Below, piece by piece: positions 7,464 to 16,020 of a stretch of DNA of 43,221 nt. The stretch spans positions 1 through 43,221 of the forward strand of contig CAKZQF010000199.1 of NCBI GenBank assembly GCA_937139475.1, in the 5' to 3' direction. The notes under the pieces are model-generated. The model was not told the origin of the DNA. It ran no database searches and saw nothing but the letters and a program-made list of their open reading frames with translations. Origin of the DNA: an uncultured Gammaproteobacteria bacterium (lineage in GTDB: Bacteria > Pseudomonadota > Gammaproteobacteria > Enterobacterales > Psychrobiaceae). Positions within the stretch are counted from its first letter, which is position 1. Every line of letters starts with the position of its first letter. A program made the position numbers and the translations under genes.

Positions 7464-8492
7464 ATGCATAAACTTAATCGCATGCTTGTTTTTATCCTAG
7501 TCTTCTATATTAGCTCCTGTAGCGTGTTGGACAATAAACAAGACAAACCGGTAAACCTGGTTGATGAAATTTCCGATGCCTTTATAAAGAAGGATGTGCA
7601 CCTCTTTTTCTTTTTTAGAGATAATGGGCAAGAAGGCGTTTTCTTGGCCGCAAGTTATGATGGAATGCACTTTACGGAACTCAATGGGGGAAGACCTATA
7701 TTCTCGGCTCCCGCTACTTTAGGTGATGGCTTGACTCGAGACCCCTCAGTTATACTAGGTACTGACAATCGATTCCATATGGTTTGGACCACTGGTTGGT
7801 GGCAAGGTGACCATTTTGGTATTGCGCATTCGGAGGATTTACTATCCTGGTCACAAGCGAAACGCGTTCCAGTTCATACAATGGATCCGAGTGCTTTAAA
7901 TGTCTGGGCACCGGAAATCTTTTATGATGATCTTAATGATACTTACCAAGTTATGTTTGCCTCTACTCTTCGTAGTCTTCATGATAAAGAAACAAGTGAA
8001 ATCGCCCCTGATGGTGTGGGTGCTGAACATCGTCAGTATGTTGTAACAACGAAAGATTTTAATCAGTGGTCAGATACAGATATGTTTTTTGACCAAGAGT
8101 TTAGTGTAATTGATGCGATGATAGTTAGACGAGCTGCGCATGACTATATCATGGTGATAAAAGATGAAACTTTAACGCCCAAAGCCGAAAAGAATCTTAA
8201 GTTGGTTTATTCTAAATCGGCCTTAGGGCCTTGGACAGAGGCTGGTCCTGCCATCACCCCCAAAGGGATGTGGATAGAAGGACCATCGTTAAATAGGATT
8301 GGAAAATATTGGTTCCTATATTTTGATGATTATGCAAAAGGTGGGTATGGTGCACTACGTTCAACTGACCTAGTTGAATGGCAGGATATCTCTAGTGACA
8401 TGAGCTTTCCTAGGGGAATTCGTCACGGAACAATCCTTAGCGTACCAAGGGAGCGAGTTAAGCATCTAGTCAAGGGGTTGCTCGAAAACTAA
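7464..8492 (+). CDS. GH43-like five-bladed beta-propeller glycosidase, lipoprotein
   Basis: A 342-residue predicted lipoprotein. Residues 1-19 form a short lipoprotein signal ending in the lipobox ISSC (Cys19), which places it on a membrane surface. The GH43/clan-F triad can be proposed as Asp93 (TRDPSVI, base), Asp217 (VIDAMIV, pKa modulator) and Glu272 (WIEGPSL, acid). His321 in IRHGT resembles the metal-coordinating histidine of the family. ATG 7464 is preferred to TTG 7461 one codon earlier. Likely an arabinosidase or xylosidase trimming side chains from imported or surface oligosaccharides. GH117-like or unassigned propeller hydrolase are alternatives. It faces the LacI gene tail to tail. 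Confidence 0.75.
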   Translation: MHKLNRMLVFILVFYISSCSVLDNKQDKPVNLVDEISDAFIKKDVHLFFFFRDNGQEGVFLAASYDGMHFTELNGGRPIFSAPATLGDGLTRDPSVILGTDNRFHMVWTTGWWQGDHFGIAHSEDLLSWSQAKRVPVHTMDPSALNVWAPEIFYDDLNDTYQVMFASTLRSLHDKETSEIAPDGVGAEHRQYVVTTKDFNQWSDTDMFFDQEFSVIDAMIVRRAAHDYIMVIKDETLTPKAEKNLKLVYSKSALGPWTEAGPAITPKGMWIEGPSLNRIGKYWFLYFDDYAKGGYGALRSTDLVEWQDISSDMSFPRGIRHGTILSVPRERVKHLVKGLLEN

Positions 8493-8528
8493 CTGGTAGA
8501 AGGGTGCAAACGATATTTTTTTACCAGA

Positions 8529-9548
8529 CTAAAGCACTGCGGGCGCAGTGGAACTGCGAATAATAAGCTGATGTTCTACCACATCAGTTTTATTATCGAT
8601 GGCTTGGCCATCGATAATATTACACAGTTTGTACATACTCTTTTCACCAATCTCTTCACCGGGCTGCGCGATTGTAGTCAGCGGTGGATCGCTAATTTCT
8701 GCGTAACGAATGTCATCAAAACCAATGACTGAAATATCACCTGGTACCGATAATCCAGCCAATTTTATTTCATGCATCGCGCCCAACGCCATTTCATCAT
8801 TTGCGCAAAGCAGGGCAGTAGGTCGTGAAGGTTGGTTCAGTAATCGCCGGGTTATTCGGCGACCATCTTCAATGGTTAAGTGGCCATCGGTAATTAAATC
8901 TTCATGAATTGCAAGTTTGGCCTGTTTCATTGCTTTGGAATAACCCGCTTCACGTTCTCCTGATACCGCCTGAGATAATGAGCCTGAAATAAAAGCTATT
9001 TTTCTATGCCCTAATGAAATTAGGTAGTTAGTTGCGTCAAACGCCGCTTTGATACCATCGATTCGCACACTAGGTAGCCCAGCGAGGTCTGGGCTAGCGT
9101 TCTCACAGCTCACTACTAATGGTGGTAAAGAATTGGTATGACCGTTGCGTGAGACTACATCTTGATAAGGGGAAATACTGCCTAGTAATATAATACCGTC
9201 TGCTTGGCGTGAAAAAAACATGTCGCTAACTTGATTAAATGGCACGGTATTAAACTGAGTATCTTTAATCATGATGCTATAACCCTTAGCTTTTGCAACA
9301 CTTTCGATTCCGCGCATAACACTCGCAAAATATGGAACGCCAAGCGCTGGAAGAACAACAATGATTAAATTGGTTTTACCCCGTCTAAAATTTCGTGCGA
9401 GTGCATTAACTGAATAACCTGTTTGTTCTATGGCTTGCTTTACTTTCTCTTGGGTTGACTCTCGCAGTTGTTCTGGCGTGTTAAAAAAGCGAGATACCGT
9501 GGCAGTAGACACCCCAGCTCGTTTTGCTACTTCTTTGATGGATGACAT
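8529..9548 (-). CDS. LacI-family transcriptional repressor
   Basis: A 339-residue repressor. Residues 1-60 carry the DNA-binding domain with the classic helix-turn-helix VSTATVSRFFN (13-23) and the hinge helix around VNALARNFRRGKTN. Residues about 61-335 form the periplasmic-binding-protein-like effector domain. It is transcribed away from the MFS carrier gene, and the 276-bp gap holds operator 2 inside a 44-bp palindrome. The operator type, a symmetric element with a central CG and AT-rich arms, is what LacI regulators bind, so this protein is the obvious candidate to control operators 1-5. The effector is not known; a sugar released from the glycan is likely. Confidence 0.95.
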   Translation of the reverse strand: MSSIKEVAKRAGVSTATVSRFFNTPEQLRESTQEKVKQAIEQTGYSVNALARNFRRGKTNLIIVVLPALGVPYFASVMRGIESVAKAKGYSIMIKDTQFNTVPFNQVSDMFFSRQADGIILLGSISPYQDVVSRNGHTNSLPPLVVSCENASPDLAGLPSVRIDGIKAAFDATNYLISLGHRKIAFISGSLSQAVSGEREAGYSKAMKQAKLAIHEDLITDGHLTIEDGRRITRRLLNQPSRPTALLCANDEMALGAMHEIKLAGLSVPGDISVIGFDDIRYAEISDPPLTTIAQPGEEIGEKSMYKLCNIIDGQAIDNKTDVVEHQLIIRSSTAPAVL

Positions 9549-9726
9549 AGTCTAGCCTCAACTTATATTTACCGTATCATTGCAATATTTTTTTACAAAT
9601 AAATTTTAGGTTATAGCTTAATGGAATCGATTTCATAAATACATGCTTTTCAGCATTTAAATAGATCTTATCTAAACAATAAAACTAATCGGATGACTTA
9701 ATTTTACACATTTTTTTAACAAACCC

Positions 9727-9770
9727 TCTTGTGAATCTAAATGTAATCGATTACATTTAGATTCACAAGA
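9727..9770. promoter_or_regulatory. LacI-type operator 2 inside a 44-bp perfect palindrome
   Basis: The core ATGTAATCGATTACAT (9741-9756) is extended 14 bp on each side by exact complementary sequence (left TCTTGTGAATCTAA, right TTAGATTCACAAGA), giving a 44-bp loop-free palindrome with no mismatch. It lies 55 bp upstream of the MFS carrier ATG. The arms could hold a second protein site or form a hairpin at the transcript 5' end. Confidence 0.8.
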
Positions 9771-9824
9771 TAAACAAACCGGATTTAGTTGCCTTTATCT
9801 GATGGCACAACCGAGGAGTGAATA

Positions 9825-11159
9825 ATGAATTATAAAAATAATATGTTAGACCGTAAAAAGATATTCCTGATTAGTCTACTCGCGCTATTTACTTCAGGGT
9901 TAAGCGCAGCGCTTCGGGCGACCATTGCAGGGGATTTGCAAGGTAACTATCTTGATGCCATTGATTTAACGCGCTCCACTATCATGATCGGTGAGATTCT
10001 AGGAGTTAGTTTTTTAGGTTTTGCTTTTACACTATTTATTGCCAGTCCATTGCTTGATGCGATTGGTATGGCGCGCTTGTTAGTGGCATCGGCTGTGTGT
10101 TTTATTGCCGGCACTCTCATTGTTATTTTTGCTGAGTCATTCGCTAGTGGAGCAAATATCTATTGGCCGTTATGGGTGGGGATGTTGCTCAGTGGTATAG
10201 GTTGGGGTTTAGTCGAAGGAACAACCAATCCATTGACAACGTCGCTATACCCAGAGGACAAAACGAATAAACTCAACATATTGCATGCTTGGTGGCCAGC
10301 TGGGCTTATTGTGGGAGGGCTTGCAGGTGTTGGTTTAGGTAGCCTAGATGTTAGCTGGAAACTACAGTTTGCCTTGGTACTCATTCCAGCAGTGATTTAT
10401 ACCTTAATGATTATTGGTGTGGTGTTTCCTCAAACAGAGCGAGCGGCGGCTGGTATTTCGATGAAAGATATGTTTATGGAAATATTCCGCCAACCCAGCT
10501 TTTTCATTTGGTTAGGTGCCATGCTGCTTACTGCGGCATCTGAGCTAGCGCCGGGCCAGTTGGTAGATTTGGTGCTGACTAGAACCGTTGGCATGGACGG
10601 TATTTTACTGCTTGTATATGTTAGCGGCTTAATGTTTGTGATGCGTCATTTTTCTGGCCCTATTGTGAAAGTGCTTTCCCCTGTCGGACTACTATGGTGC
10701 TCATGTTTGTTAGCGTCCATTGGTTTGTATTTACTAAGTGTTGCAAACTCGCCGATTACAGGTATTTTAGCGGCAACAGTATGGGGGTTAGGTGTGTGTT
10801 ATATGTGGCCGACTATGTTGGCTACAACATCAGAGTTATATCCTCGGGGTGGCTCCTTTTTTGTCGGAACTATGGGCGCTACAGGGGCACTATCAATTAC
10901 TTTTGTATTACCTCAACTTGGCGCTATCTTTGACCGCACGAAAATAGAAGTTGCTGGTTCACTAGAGCAATTTTCGGCACTTGAAGGTGCGCCTTTAGAT
11001 GAAGCGTTGATGCATGCAGCGCAAGTTACTTTCCAATCTATCGCCATTTTGCCTGCCGCACTACTGCTAGTATTCGGTGGACTTTGGTGGAAAAACAAAT
11101 CAAATGGTGGTTACTCGAGTGTTGCCATCTGCGATGAAACAGCAACAACAAAACAATAA
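9825..11159 (+). CDS. Major facilitator superfamily sugar transporter
   Basis: A 444-residue inner-membrane carrier with about 12 hydrophobic segments and a hydrophilic central region (about residues 203-220, PQTERAAAGISMKDMF). The N-terminal half has GIGWGLVEGTTNPLTTSLYPEDKTNKLN, the loop after a membrane helix, and the C-terminal half repeats the pattern in MWPTMLATTSELYPRGG, as in MFS sugar porters. ATG 9825 has GAGGAG seven bases upstream. LacI-type operator 2 lies just before it, which points to uptake of the inducing sugar or oligosaccharide. The gene is followed by the TonB receptor gene with its own operator. The transported sugar is not evident. Confidence 0.85.
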   Translation: MNYKNNMLDRKKIFLISLLALFTSGLSAALRATIAGDLQGNYLDAIDLTRSTIMIGEILGVSFLGFAFTLFIASPLLDAIGMARLLVASAVCFIAGTLIVIFAESFASGANIYWPLWVGMLLSGIGWGLVEGTTNPLTTSLYPEDKTNKLNILHAWWPAGLIVGGLAGVGLGSLDVSWKLQFALVLIPAVIYTLMIIGVVFPQTERAAAGISMKDMFMEIFRQPSFFIWLGAMLLTAASELAPGQLVDLVLTRTVGMDGILLLVYVSGLMFVMRHFSGPIVKVLSPVGLLWCSCLLASIGLYLLSVANSPITGILAATVWGLGVCYMWPTMLATTSELYPRGGSFFVGTMGATGALSITFVLPQLGAIFDRTKIEVAGSLEQFSALEGAPLDEALMHAAQVTFQSIAILPAALLLVFGGLWWKNKSNGGYSSVAICDETATTKQ

Positions 11160-11287
11160 ATTAATGATGAAATCTAAATGTTACAAAATAATAAACGTAA
11201 GGTAATCTGAGTGTTATATGATAAATGAATATGAGAAAGGCTACGCAGATAAAACAAGCTTGGTTTTTAACTCATTTTTAAATTAAA

Positions 11288-11303
11288 ATGTAATCGATTA
11301 CGT
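11288..11303. promoter_or_regulatory. LacI-type operator 3
   Basis: ATGTAATCGATTACGT, one mismatch from a perfect palindrome, 48-63 bp upstream of the TonB receptor ATG at 11351. Confidence 0.75.
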
Positions 11304-11350
11304 TGTGATTTGTTAACTAAAACTATAATTACAATATGTAGGAGTGAACA

Positions 11351-13585
11351 ATGCGATTAAACAGACTAAACAAAGCAATGATGCTGGCATGTGCTACAAG
11401 TCTAACCTTGCCAGTGATAGCACAAGAGGCAGACGTTAAAACGACAAAGGCTGAAAAGAAATTGGCGATTGAGCGTATTTCTGTAACGGCACAAAAGCGC
11501 ATCGAAACACAGCAAGAAACAGCCCTAACCGTCAATACATTTGATGGTGATGCGCTTAAGAAGGCTGGCATATTTGATTTTGCTGATCTAGAAAAGTTAT
11601 CTGCTGGTATTAGTATTGATGGTGATTCTGGACATGCTGCCAATATAAGTATTCGTGGTACAGGATCTCAGGCTATTTCTGGATTAGACGCCTCTGTTGC
11701 TGTATTTATTGATGGCGTTGTGCAAAACAATGTTGGTTCTGCATTTAGTTCACTGCTCGATGTCGCACGTATTGAGGTGCTACGTGGTCCACAAGGAACC
11801 CTTTATGGTAAAAATGCCCCAAGCGGTGCTATTAACATTATTACAAATTCTCCTGACTCGAGTGAGTTTAACGGAAATGTTGAAGCAACGATTAGTTCAT
11901 TTGATACGACAGAATATAAAGGTACCGTTAATATTCCGCTTGTTGAAGATGTGCTTGCATTACGAGTGTCAGGTCTATCAACGAAGTCAGATGGTTATAT
12001 TTACAACGAACATCTAGAAAAACCTGCTAATGGTCGTGATCGCCAAGTAGCACGAGTCAAGCTTGGTTACACGCCGACTGATGATTTGGCGGCAACACTG
12101 ATTGTTAATCATTCTGAGTCTGAGGTAGGGAATCCGCTACAACTGACTGGCGATAATATTTATCAGTTCAGCTCCTATGAAAACGATCAAGGCAGCGCGA
12201 TAGATAACAATGACTCGGTGTCATTAGAAATCAATTGGGGCTTTGATGCATCAGAGCTAACCTTTATTACATCGTATCAGGACTATGACTTAACCGGCGA
12301 TCGTGATAATGATTTTTCTCCAGCAGCAATTGGTGCAGGTGGCTCAATCATCACATTGTCACAAAGTGTGCGTAGTGTCACTCATGAGCTTCGCTTAACC
12401 TCAGATGATAGCGATACTATGGAATATATGGTGGGCTTGTTTTACTCTGACCAATCTCAAAAAGGTAGTAGTATTTTTGATAACGGTGGTTATAAGCAAG
12501 ACTTAACGGGTGAGGATGTCACTAAGAGTTTTGGTGTATTCAGTAACAATACTTACTTTTTCGATGATGAATGGTCGCTAGCGTTTGGCGTCCGTTATAG
12601 TGAAGATAAAAAAGATACCGTTAATTCACAAGTAACGAACACAGGCACTACAAGCGGACAGGATGCTGATACATTTGATAATCTGTCGGGTAGCTTAAAG
12701 TTACGCTATATGCCAAATTACAATGAAACTTACTATGTATCGGTTGACCGTGCTTATCGTGCTGGTGGCTTTAATGTTCTTGCTCCTCAATCCTATAAGG
12801 ATGAAGGATTTGGTGAATACGATTCTGAGTTGAGTCATGCGATTGAGTTTGGCGCCAAACTGTTACTGTGGGATGAGCGGTTCCAGCTAAACAGCGCAAT
12901 ATTTTATCAAACATTTGAAGACTATCAGCTAAATAGCTTCTTAAATGACCAAGCAATGGCTACACCATGGGGCTTGTTTGTTATCCCCGCGGGTAATATT
13001 AAGTTAAATGGTGAGGGAGCTGTTGCAAAAGGTGCTGAAGTTGAGTTTACGGCGCTAGTTAATGAAAACTTCACTGTCAGTGGGACGGTGGCTTACAATC
13101 GTGTTGAACTTGACGCGCTAGATAAAGCGCCGACAACATTTGCTAATGCGGGGTATGCTACTTACTCACCGCAACCGGGCTTAAACTTAGTGGTCGATCC
13201 ACGTGTTATTGCTGACCCAACTATCGTACCAACAACATCACGTTCTGGCGAAGTGCTTAAAGGCAACCCTCAATTGACCGCTAGTTTGGTTCTTGAATAC
13301 AAAGATAGCATTAGTGACAAACCGCTTGATTGGTTCGTTCGAGCATCAACCAAATATAATAGTGATCGCAACTATCGTGTGCTTGGAGCGTACAACAGCA
13401 GCGATTTTTCCGCTGGTATTGTTAGTCAAGATGGCACATGGAATGTGACAGTTTTTGCTAAAAATATAACGGATGAACAGTACTTAGTCTTTGGTAATGA
13501 TGCCGAAACATCGGGGTTAGGCTTTGATGTCGGTATGCCTGGCGCACCGCGCTCTTACGGTGTTACCGTTGGGTACCGTTTCTAG
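11351..13585 (+). CDS. TonB-dependent outer-membrane receptor (744 aa)
   Basis: A Sec signal peptide (about residues 1-25, ending LPVIAQ) is followed by a TonB-box-like stretch IERISVTAQK (39-48), a plug domain of about 120 residues with ISIRGTG and VLRGPQGTLYGKNAPSGAIN, and a beta-barrel ending in the terminal phenylalanine YRF. Such receptors import oligosaccharides or siderophores across the outer membrane. The position after a LacI operator and before oxidoreductases and glycosidases argues for glycan import. ATG 11351 has GTAGGAG upstream. It heads an apparent operon with the two dehydrogenase genes that follow, which end at the hairpin at 15933. Confidence 0.93.
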   Translation: MRLNRLNKAMMLACATSLTLPVIAQEADVKTTKAEKKLAIERISVTAQKRIETQQETALTVNTFDGDALKKAGIFDFADLEKLSAGISIDGDSGHAANISIRGTGSQAISGLDASVAVFIDGVVQNNVGSAFSSLLDVARIEVLRGPQGTLYGKNAPSGAINIITNSPDSSEFNGNVEATISSFDTTEYKGTVNIPLVEDVLALRVSGLSTKSDGYIYNEHLEKPANGRDRQVARVKLGYTPTDDLAATLIVNHSESEVGNPLQLTGDNIYQFSSYENDQGSAIDNNDSVSLEINWGFDASELTFITSYQDYDLTGDRDNDFSPAAIGAGGSIITLSQSVRSVTHELRLTSDDSDTMEYMVGLFYSDQSQKGSSIFDNGGYKQDLTGEDVTKSFGVFSNNTYFFDDEWSLAFGVRYSEDKKDTVNSQVTNTGTTSGQDADTFDNLSGSLKLRYMPNYNETYYVSVDRAYRAGGFNVLAPQSYKDEGFGEYDSELSHAIEFGAKLLLWDERFQLNSAIFYQTFEDYQLNSFLNDQAMATPWGLFVIPAGNIKLNGEGAVAKGAEVEFTALVNENFTVSGTVAYNRVELDALDKAPTTFANAGYATYSPQPGLNLVVDPRVIADPTIVPTTSRSGEVLKGNPQLTASLVLEYKDSISDKPLDWFVRASTKYNSDRNYRVLGAYNSSDFSAGIVSQDGTWNVTVFAKNITDEQYLVFGNDAETSGLGFDVGMPGAPRSYGVTVGYRF

Positions 13586-13643
13586 TTAGTCCCTTTAAGC
13601 GGTGGTCTTTATGTTAGGCCGCCGCATTGCCATGAGGTTTAAT

Positions 13644-14210
13644 ATGCTTAGACGAGAATTTTTAAAGAAAGCCGCCATGTTACTTGGAGGGACCATTTCT
13701 GCTTCAGTGATCGCCGGTTGTATGCATGAAAGTATCGACACACCGACTGTTTTCCCGACCAAGCTGAGCAGCTTGCAAAAATTACAGTTAACCCTGCTTA
13801 GTGAGCGCATTATTCCACGTACCAATACGCCAGGTGCCATTGATGCGAAAGTCCCGGAGTTTATCGACATGCTGGTATCTAAATGGCATACCCCTCAAGA
13901 GCGTCAATCTTTTATTGAAGGACTAAATGACATGAGTACTTTTTGTGATGAAAAATTTGGTAATTCCTTAATTGACGCTAGTGACGCGCAACTTGACGCA
14001 ACCCTTAGTGAATTTGAATCACGTGCAAGTAGTCAAAAGAACATGGACAATGATGCCATTTTCCCAATGCTACGTGAACTGGTCGTGGTCGGTTTTTTTA
14101 CTTCGAAAGTCGGAGTTACACAGTCGCAGGTTCAAAACCATATGGCTGGTCAATTTATAGGGGACTACCCCGCAAATAATGTAGAACGAGCTTTCGCTCC
14201 TTTTTATTAA
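13644..14210 (+). CDS. Gluconate 2-dehydrogenase subunit 3-like protein, Tat-exported
   Basis: A 188-residue protein with an N-terminal twin-arginine signal (LRREFLKKA, residues 2-10), a hydrophobic core and an IAGC motif at Cys26 that may serve as a lipobox. The rest fits the small third subunit of flavin-dependent gluconate 2-dehydrogenase-type complexes, which accompanies a GMC catalytic subunit through the Tat system. ATG 13644 is chosen because GAGG (13634-13637) lies six bases before it and the twin arginine follows at once; earlier starts at 13602-13632 would bury the signal. The gene is 26 bp from the GMC gene, so the two probably form one periplasmic complex. No cytochrome subunit is encoded here. 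Confidence 0.85.
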   Translation: MLRREFLKKAAMLLGGTISASVIAGCMHESIDTPTVFPTKLSSLQKLQLTLLSERIIPRTNTPGAIDAKVPEFIDMLVSKWHTPQERQSFIEGLNDMSTFCDEKFGNSLIDASDAQLDATLSEFESRASSQKNMDNDAIFPMLRELVVVGFFTSKVGVTQSQVQNHMAGQFIGDYPANNVERAFAPFY

Positions 14211-14236
14211 GCACGAACTGTAGAGTGGAGTCGTTT

Positions 14237-15925
14237 ATGCAAAAATTAAAATATGATGCCATTGTTGTTGGGTCTGGTATTTCAGGTGGGTGGGCTGCCA
14301 AAGAGCTAACCGAAAAAGGCCTTAATGTACTAGTGCTTGATCGTGGCCGTCCAGTAGAACACATCAAAGACTATGTTACAGAACATAGTAACATATACGA
14401 TCTTGAGCTGCGTAGCTATAAGCCACGCGAGCTCTATGACGAAGAATATCCAGTGCAGCAGCACAATCATGTGTTTAGTGAATTAACCCGTCATTTCTTT
14501 AACAACGATAAACAAAACCCATATGATTATAATGAAGATAATCCTTTTTATTGGCTTCGTGGCGACGTTGTCGGGGGGCGCTCATTAACATGGGGGCGTC
14601 AAGCTTATCGATTTAGTGCTTTAGACTTTGAAGCAAACAGCCAAGACAATCATGGAGTTGATTGGCCGATAAGGTATGAAGACATTAAAGACTGGTACTC
14701 TTACGTAGAAAGATACATAGGGGTTAGTGGTCAAAAAGAGAATTTGCCACAACTTCCCGATAGTGAATTTTTACCGCCAATGCAGCTGACTAAGGTTGAG
14801 CAGGTGATGAAAGAACGTCTTGCCCAAAAATATACCGATAGACTATTAACTATAGGTCGCTGCGCGATCTTAACTCAATCTCATAATGGTCGTGCCCCTT
14901 GTCATTACTGTGGCCCATGCCACCGTGGCTGTATGACAGGGTCTTATTTTAGTAGCCAAGCGGTAACACTACCCGCTGCTATAAAAACGGGTAAGTTAAC
15001 GTTAAGAGCACACAGTGTGGTTGAAAAATTACATTACGATAATGCAACTAAAAAGGTTGTAAGTGTTAGCGTTATAGATGCACTTACTAAAGAAAAGACT
15101 AATTACCATGCCGACCTAATTTTTCTTTGTGCTTCAACCGTCGCAAGTACACAAATCCTATTAAATTCAGTAAGTGATGAATTCCCTAATGGTCTTGCAA
15201 ACAGCAGTGGAGTATTAGGGCATTACTTAATGGATCATACGATAGGGATATCAGCGATGGGCACAATCCCTGGCTTTGAACAATCTTATCACTTTGGCAA
15301 CAGGCCAAATGGCACTTACATTCCTCGATTTAAGAATTTAGGCAAGCAAGATGCGCCATTTTTACGTGGCTACGGTTATCAGGGCTGGGGATTTAGAACA
15401 GATTGGCGTTCAAATCACGAGAATAAAGAAGGCTTTGGTAAGGATTTTAAGCAGTCTCTTGAACAGCCGGGTGCTTGGGGCGTTGGGCTAATTGGTTTTG
15501 GTGAGTGCTTACCCCGATACGATAATCATATGACACTTTCAAAAGATAAAGTCGATCGATTTGGTATTCCACAAGTGGTATTTAACTTTCATTGGAGTAA
15601 AAATGAGTTAGATATGCGAGATGACATGGCAAAAGAAGCGAAAGAAATGCTTGAGGCAAGTGGCGCGATAAATATTACCACTTCCACTCACATTCATCCG
15701 GGTGGTGGAGCGATCCATGAGATGGGTACGGCACGCATGGGGAAAGACCCAAAAACATCGGTGCTTAATAAATATAATCAAGCTCATGATGTGGCAAATT
15801 TGTTTATTACCGATGGTTCGTGCATGACCTCTGCTTCTTGTGTTAATCCGTCGCTGACCTACATGGCGTTAACGGCACGCGCAGTGGATTACGCTGTTAA
15901 GCAATTACGTCGCGGCGACATTTAA
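14237..15925 (+). CDS. GMC-family FAD-dependent sugar/glycoside oxidoreductase
   Basis: A 562-residue flavoprotein. The FAD-binding motif is VVGSGISGG (Gly12, Gly14, Gly17), followed by WLRGDVVGGRSLTWGRQ, a GMC hallmark. Residues near 221-235 form a cysteine cluster CHYCGPCHRGC. The C-terminal catalytic pair is His494 (HEMGTARM) and Asn537 (SCVNPS). It has no signal of its own; in gluconate 2-dehydrogenase-type complexes the Tat-bearing small subunit, encoded directly upstream here, carries the partner across the membrane. Relatives oxidise sugars, often the C3 hydroxyl of glycosides. The exported TIM-barrel protein and ThuA-like protein downstream fit a 3-keto-glycoside route. ATG 14237 has GTGGAG upstream. 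Confidence 0.88.
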   Translation: MQKLKYDAIVVGSGISGGWAAKELTEKGLNVLVLDRGRPVEHIKDYVTEHSNIYDLELRSYKPRELYDEEYPVQQHNHVFSELTRHFFNNDKQNPYDYNEDNPFYWLRGDVVGGRSLTWGRQAYRFSALDFEANSQDNHGVDWPIRYEDIKDWYSYVERYIGVSGQKENLPQLPDSEFLPPMQLTKVEQVMKERLAQKYTDRLLTIGRCAILTQSHNGRAPCHYCGPCHRGCMTGSYFSSQAVTLPAAIKTGKLTLRAHSVVEKLHYDNATKKVVSVSVIDALTKEKTNYHADLIFLCASTVASTQILLNSVSDEFPNGLANSSGVLGHYLMDHTIGISAMGTIPGFEQSYHFGNRPNGTYIPRFKNLGKQDAPFLRGYGYQGWGFRTDWRSNHENKEGFGKDFKQSLEQPGAWGVGLIGFGECLPRYDNHMTLSKDKVDRFGIPQVVFNFHWSKNELDMRDDMAKEAKEMLEASGAINITTSTHIHPGGGAIHEMGTARMGKDPKTSVLNKYNQAHDVANLFITDGSCMTSASCVNPSLTYMALTARAVDYAVKQLRRGDI

Positions 15926-15932
15926 ATAAAGC

Positions 15933-15965
15933 GGGTAATGGCGTTGCCATTACTCGAGATTTTTC
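15933..15965 (+). terminator. Terminator after the receptor/GMC operon
   Basis: GTAATGGC (15935-15942), loop GTT, GCCATTAC (15946-15953), with T residues at 15960-15964. Confidence 0.75.
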
Positions 15966-15971
15966 GTATTT

Positions 15972-15987
15972 ATGTAAACGATTACAA
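15972..15987. promoter_or_regulatory. LacI-type operator 4 (degenerate)
   Basis: ATGTAAACGATTACAA, two changes from the perfect operator, 34 bp upstream of the GH39 ATG. It marks the second rightward operon as a probable member of the same regulon. Confidence 0.6.
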
Positions 15988-16020
15988 GTTTTCTTGGTAG
16001 TCAATCGTTTAAGGACTTAT

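Noticed and set aside
8493..8527. CTGGTA and TACCAG as a terminator between GH43-like and LacI genes
   Set aside because: The stem is only 6 bp with a 23-base loop, too weak to claim.
9692..9724. A further A-tract element (CACATTTTTTTAACAAA) before the MFS gene
   Set aside because: It lacks the GTATC/GATAC part that defines sites A-D, and T-rich stretches are common in this AT-rich spacer.
11329..11643. A 104-codon frame on the minus strand overlapping the start of the TonB receptor
   Set aside because: It is antisense to the signal peptide and plug of the receptor and shows no family motif.
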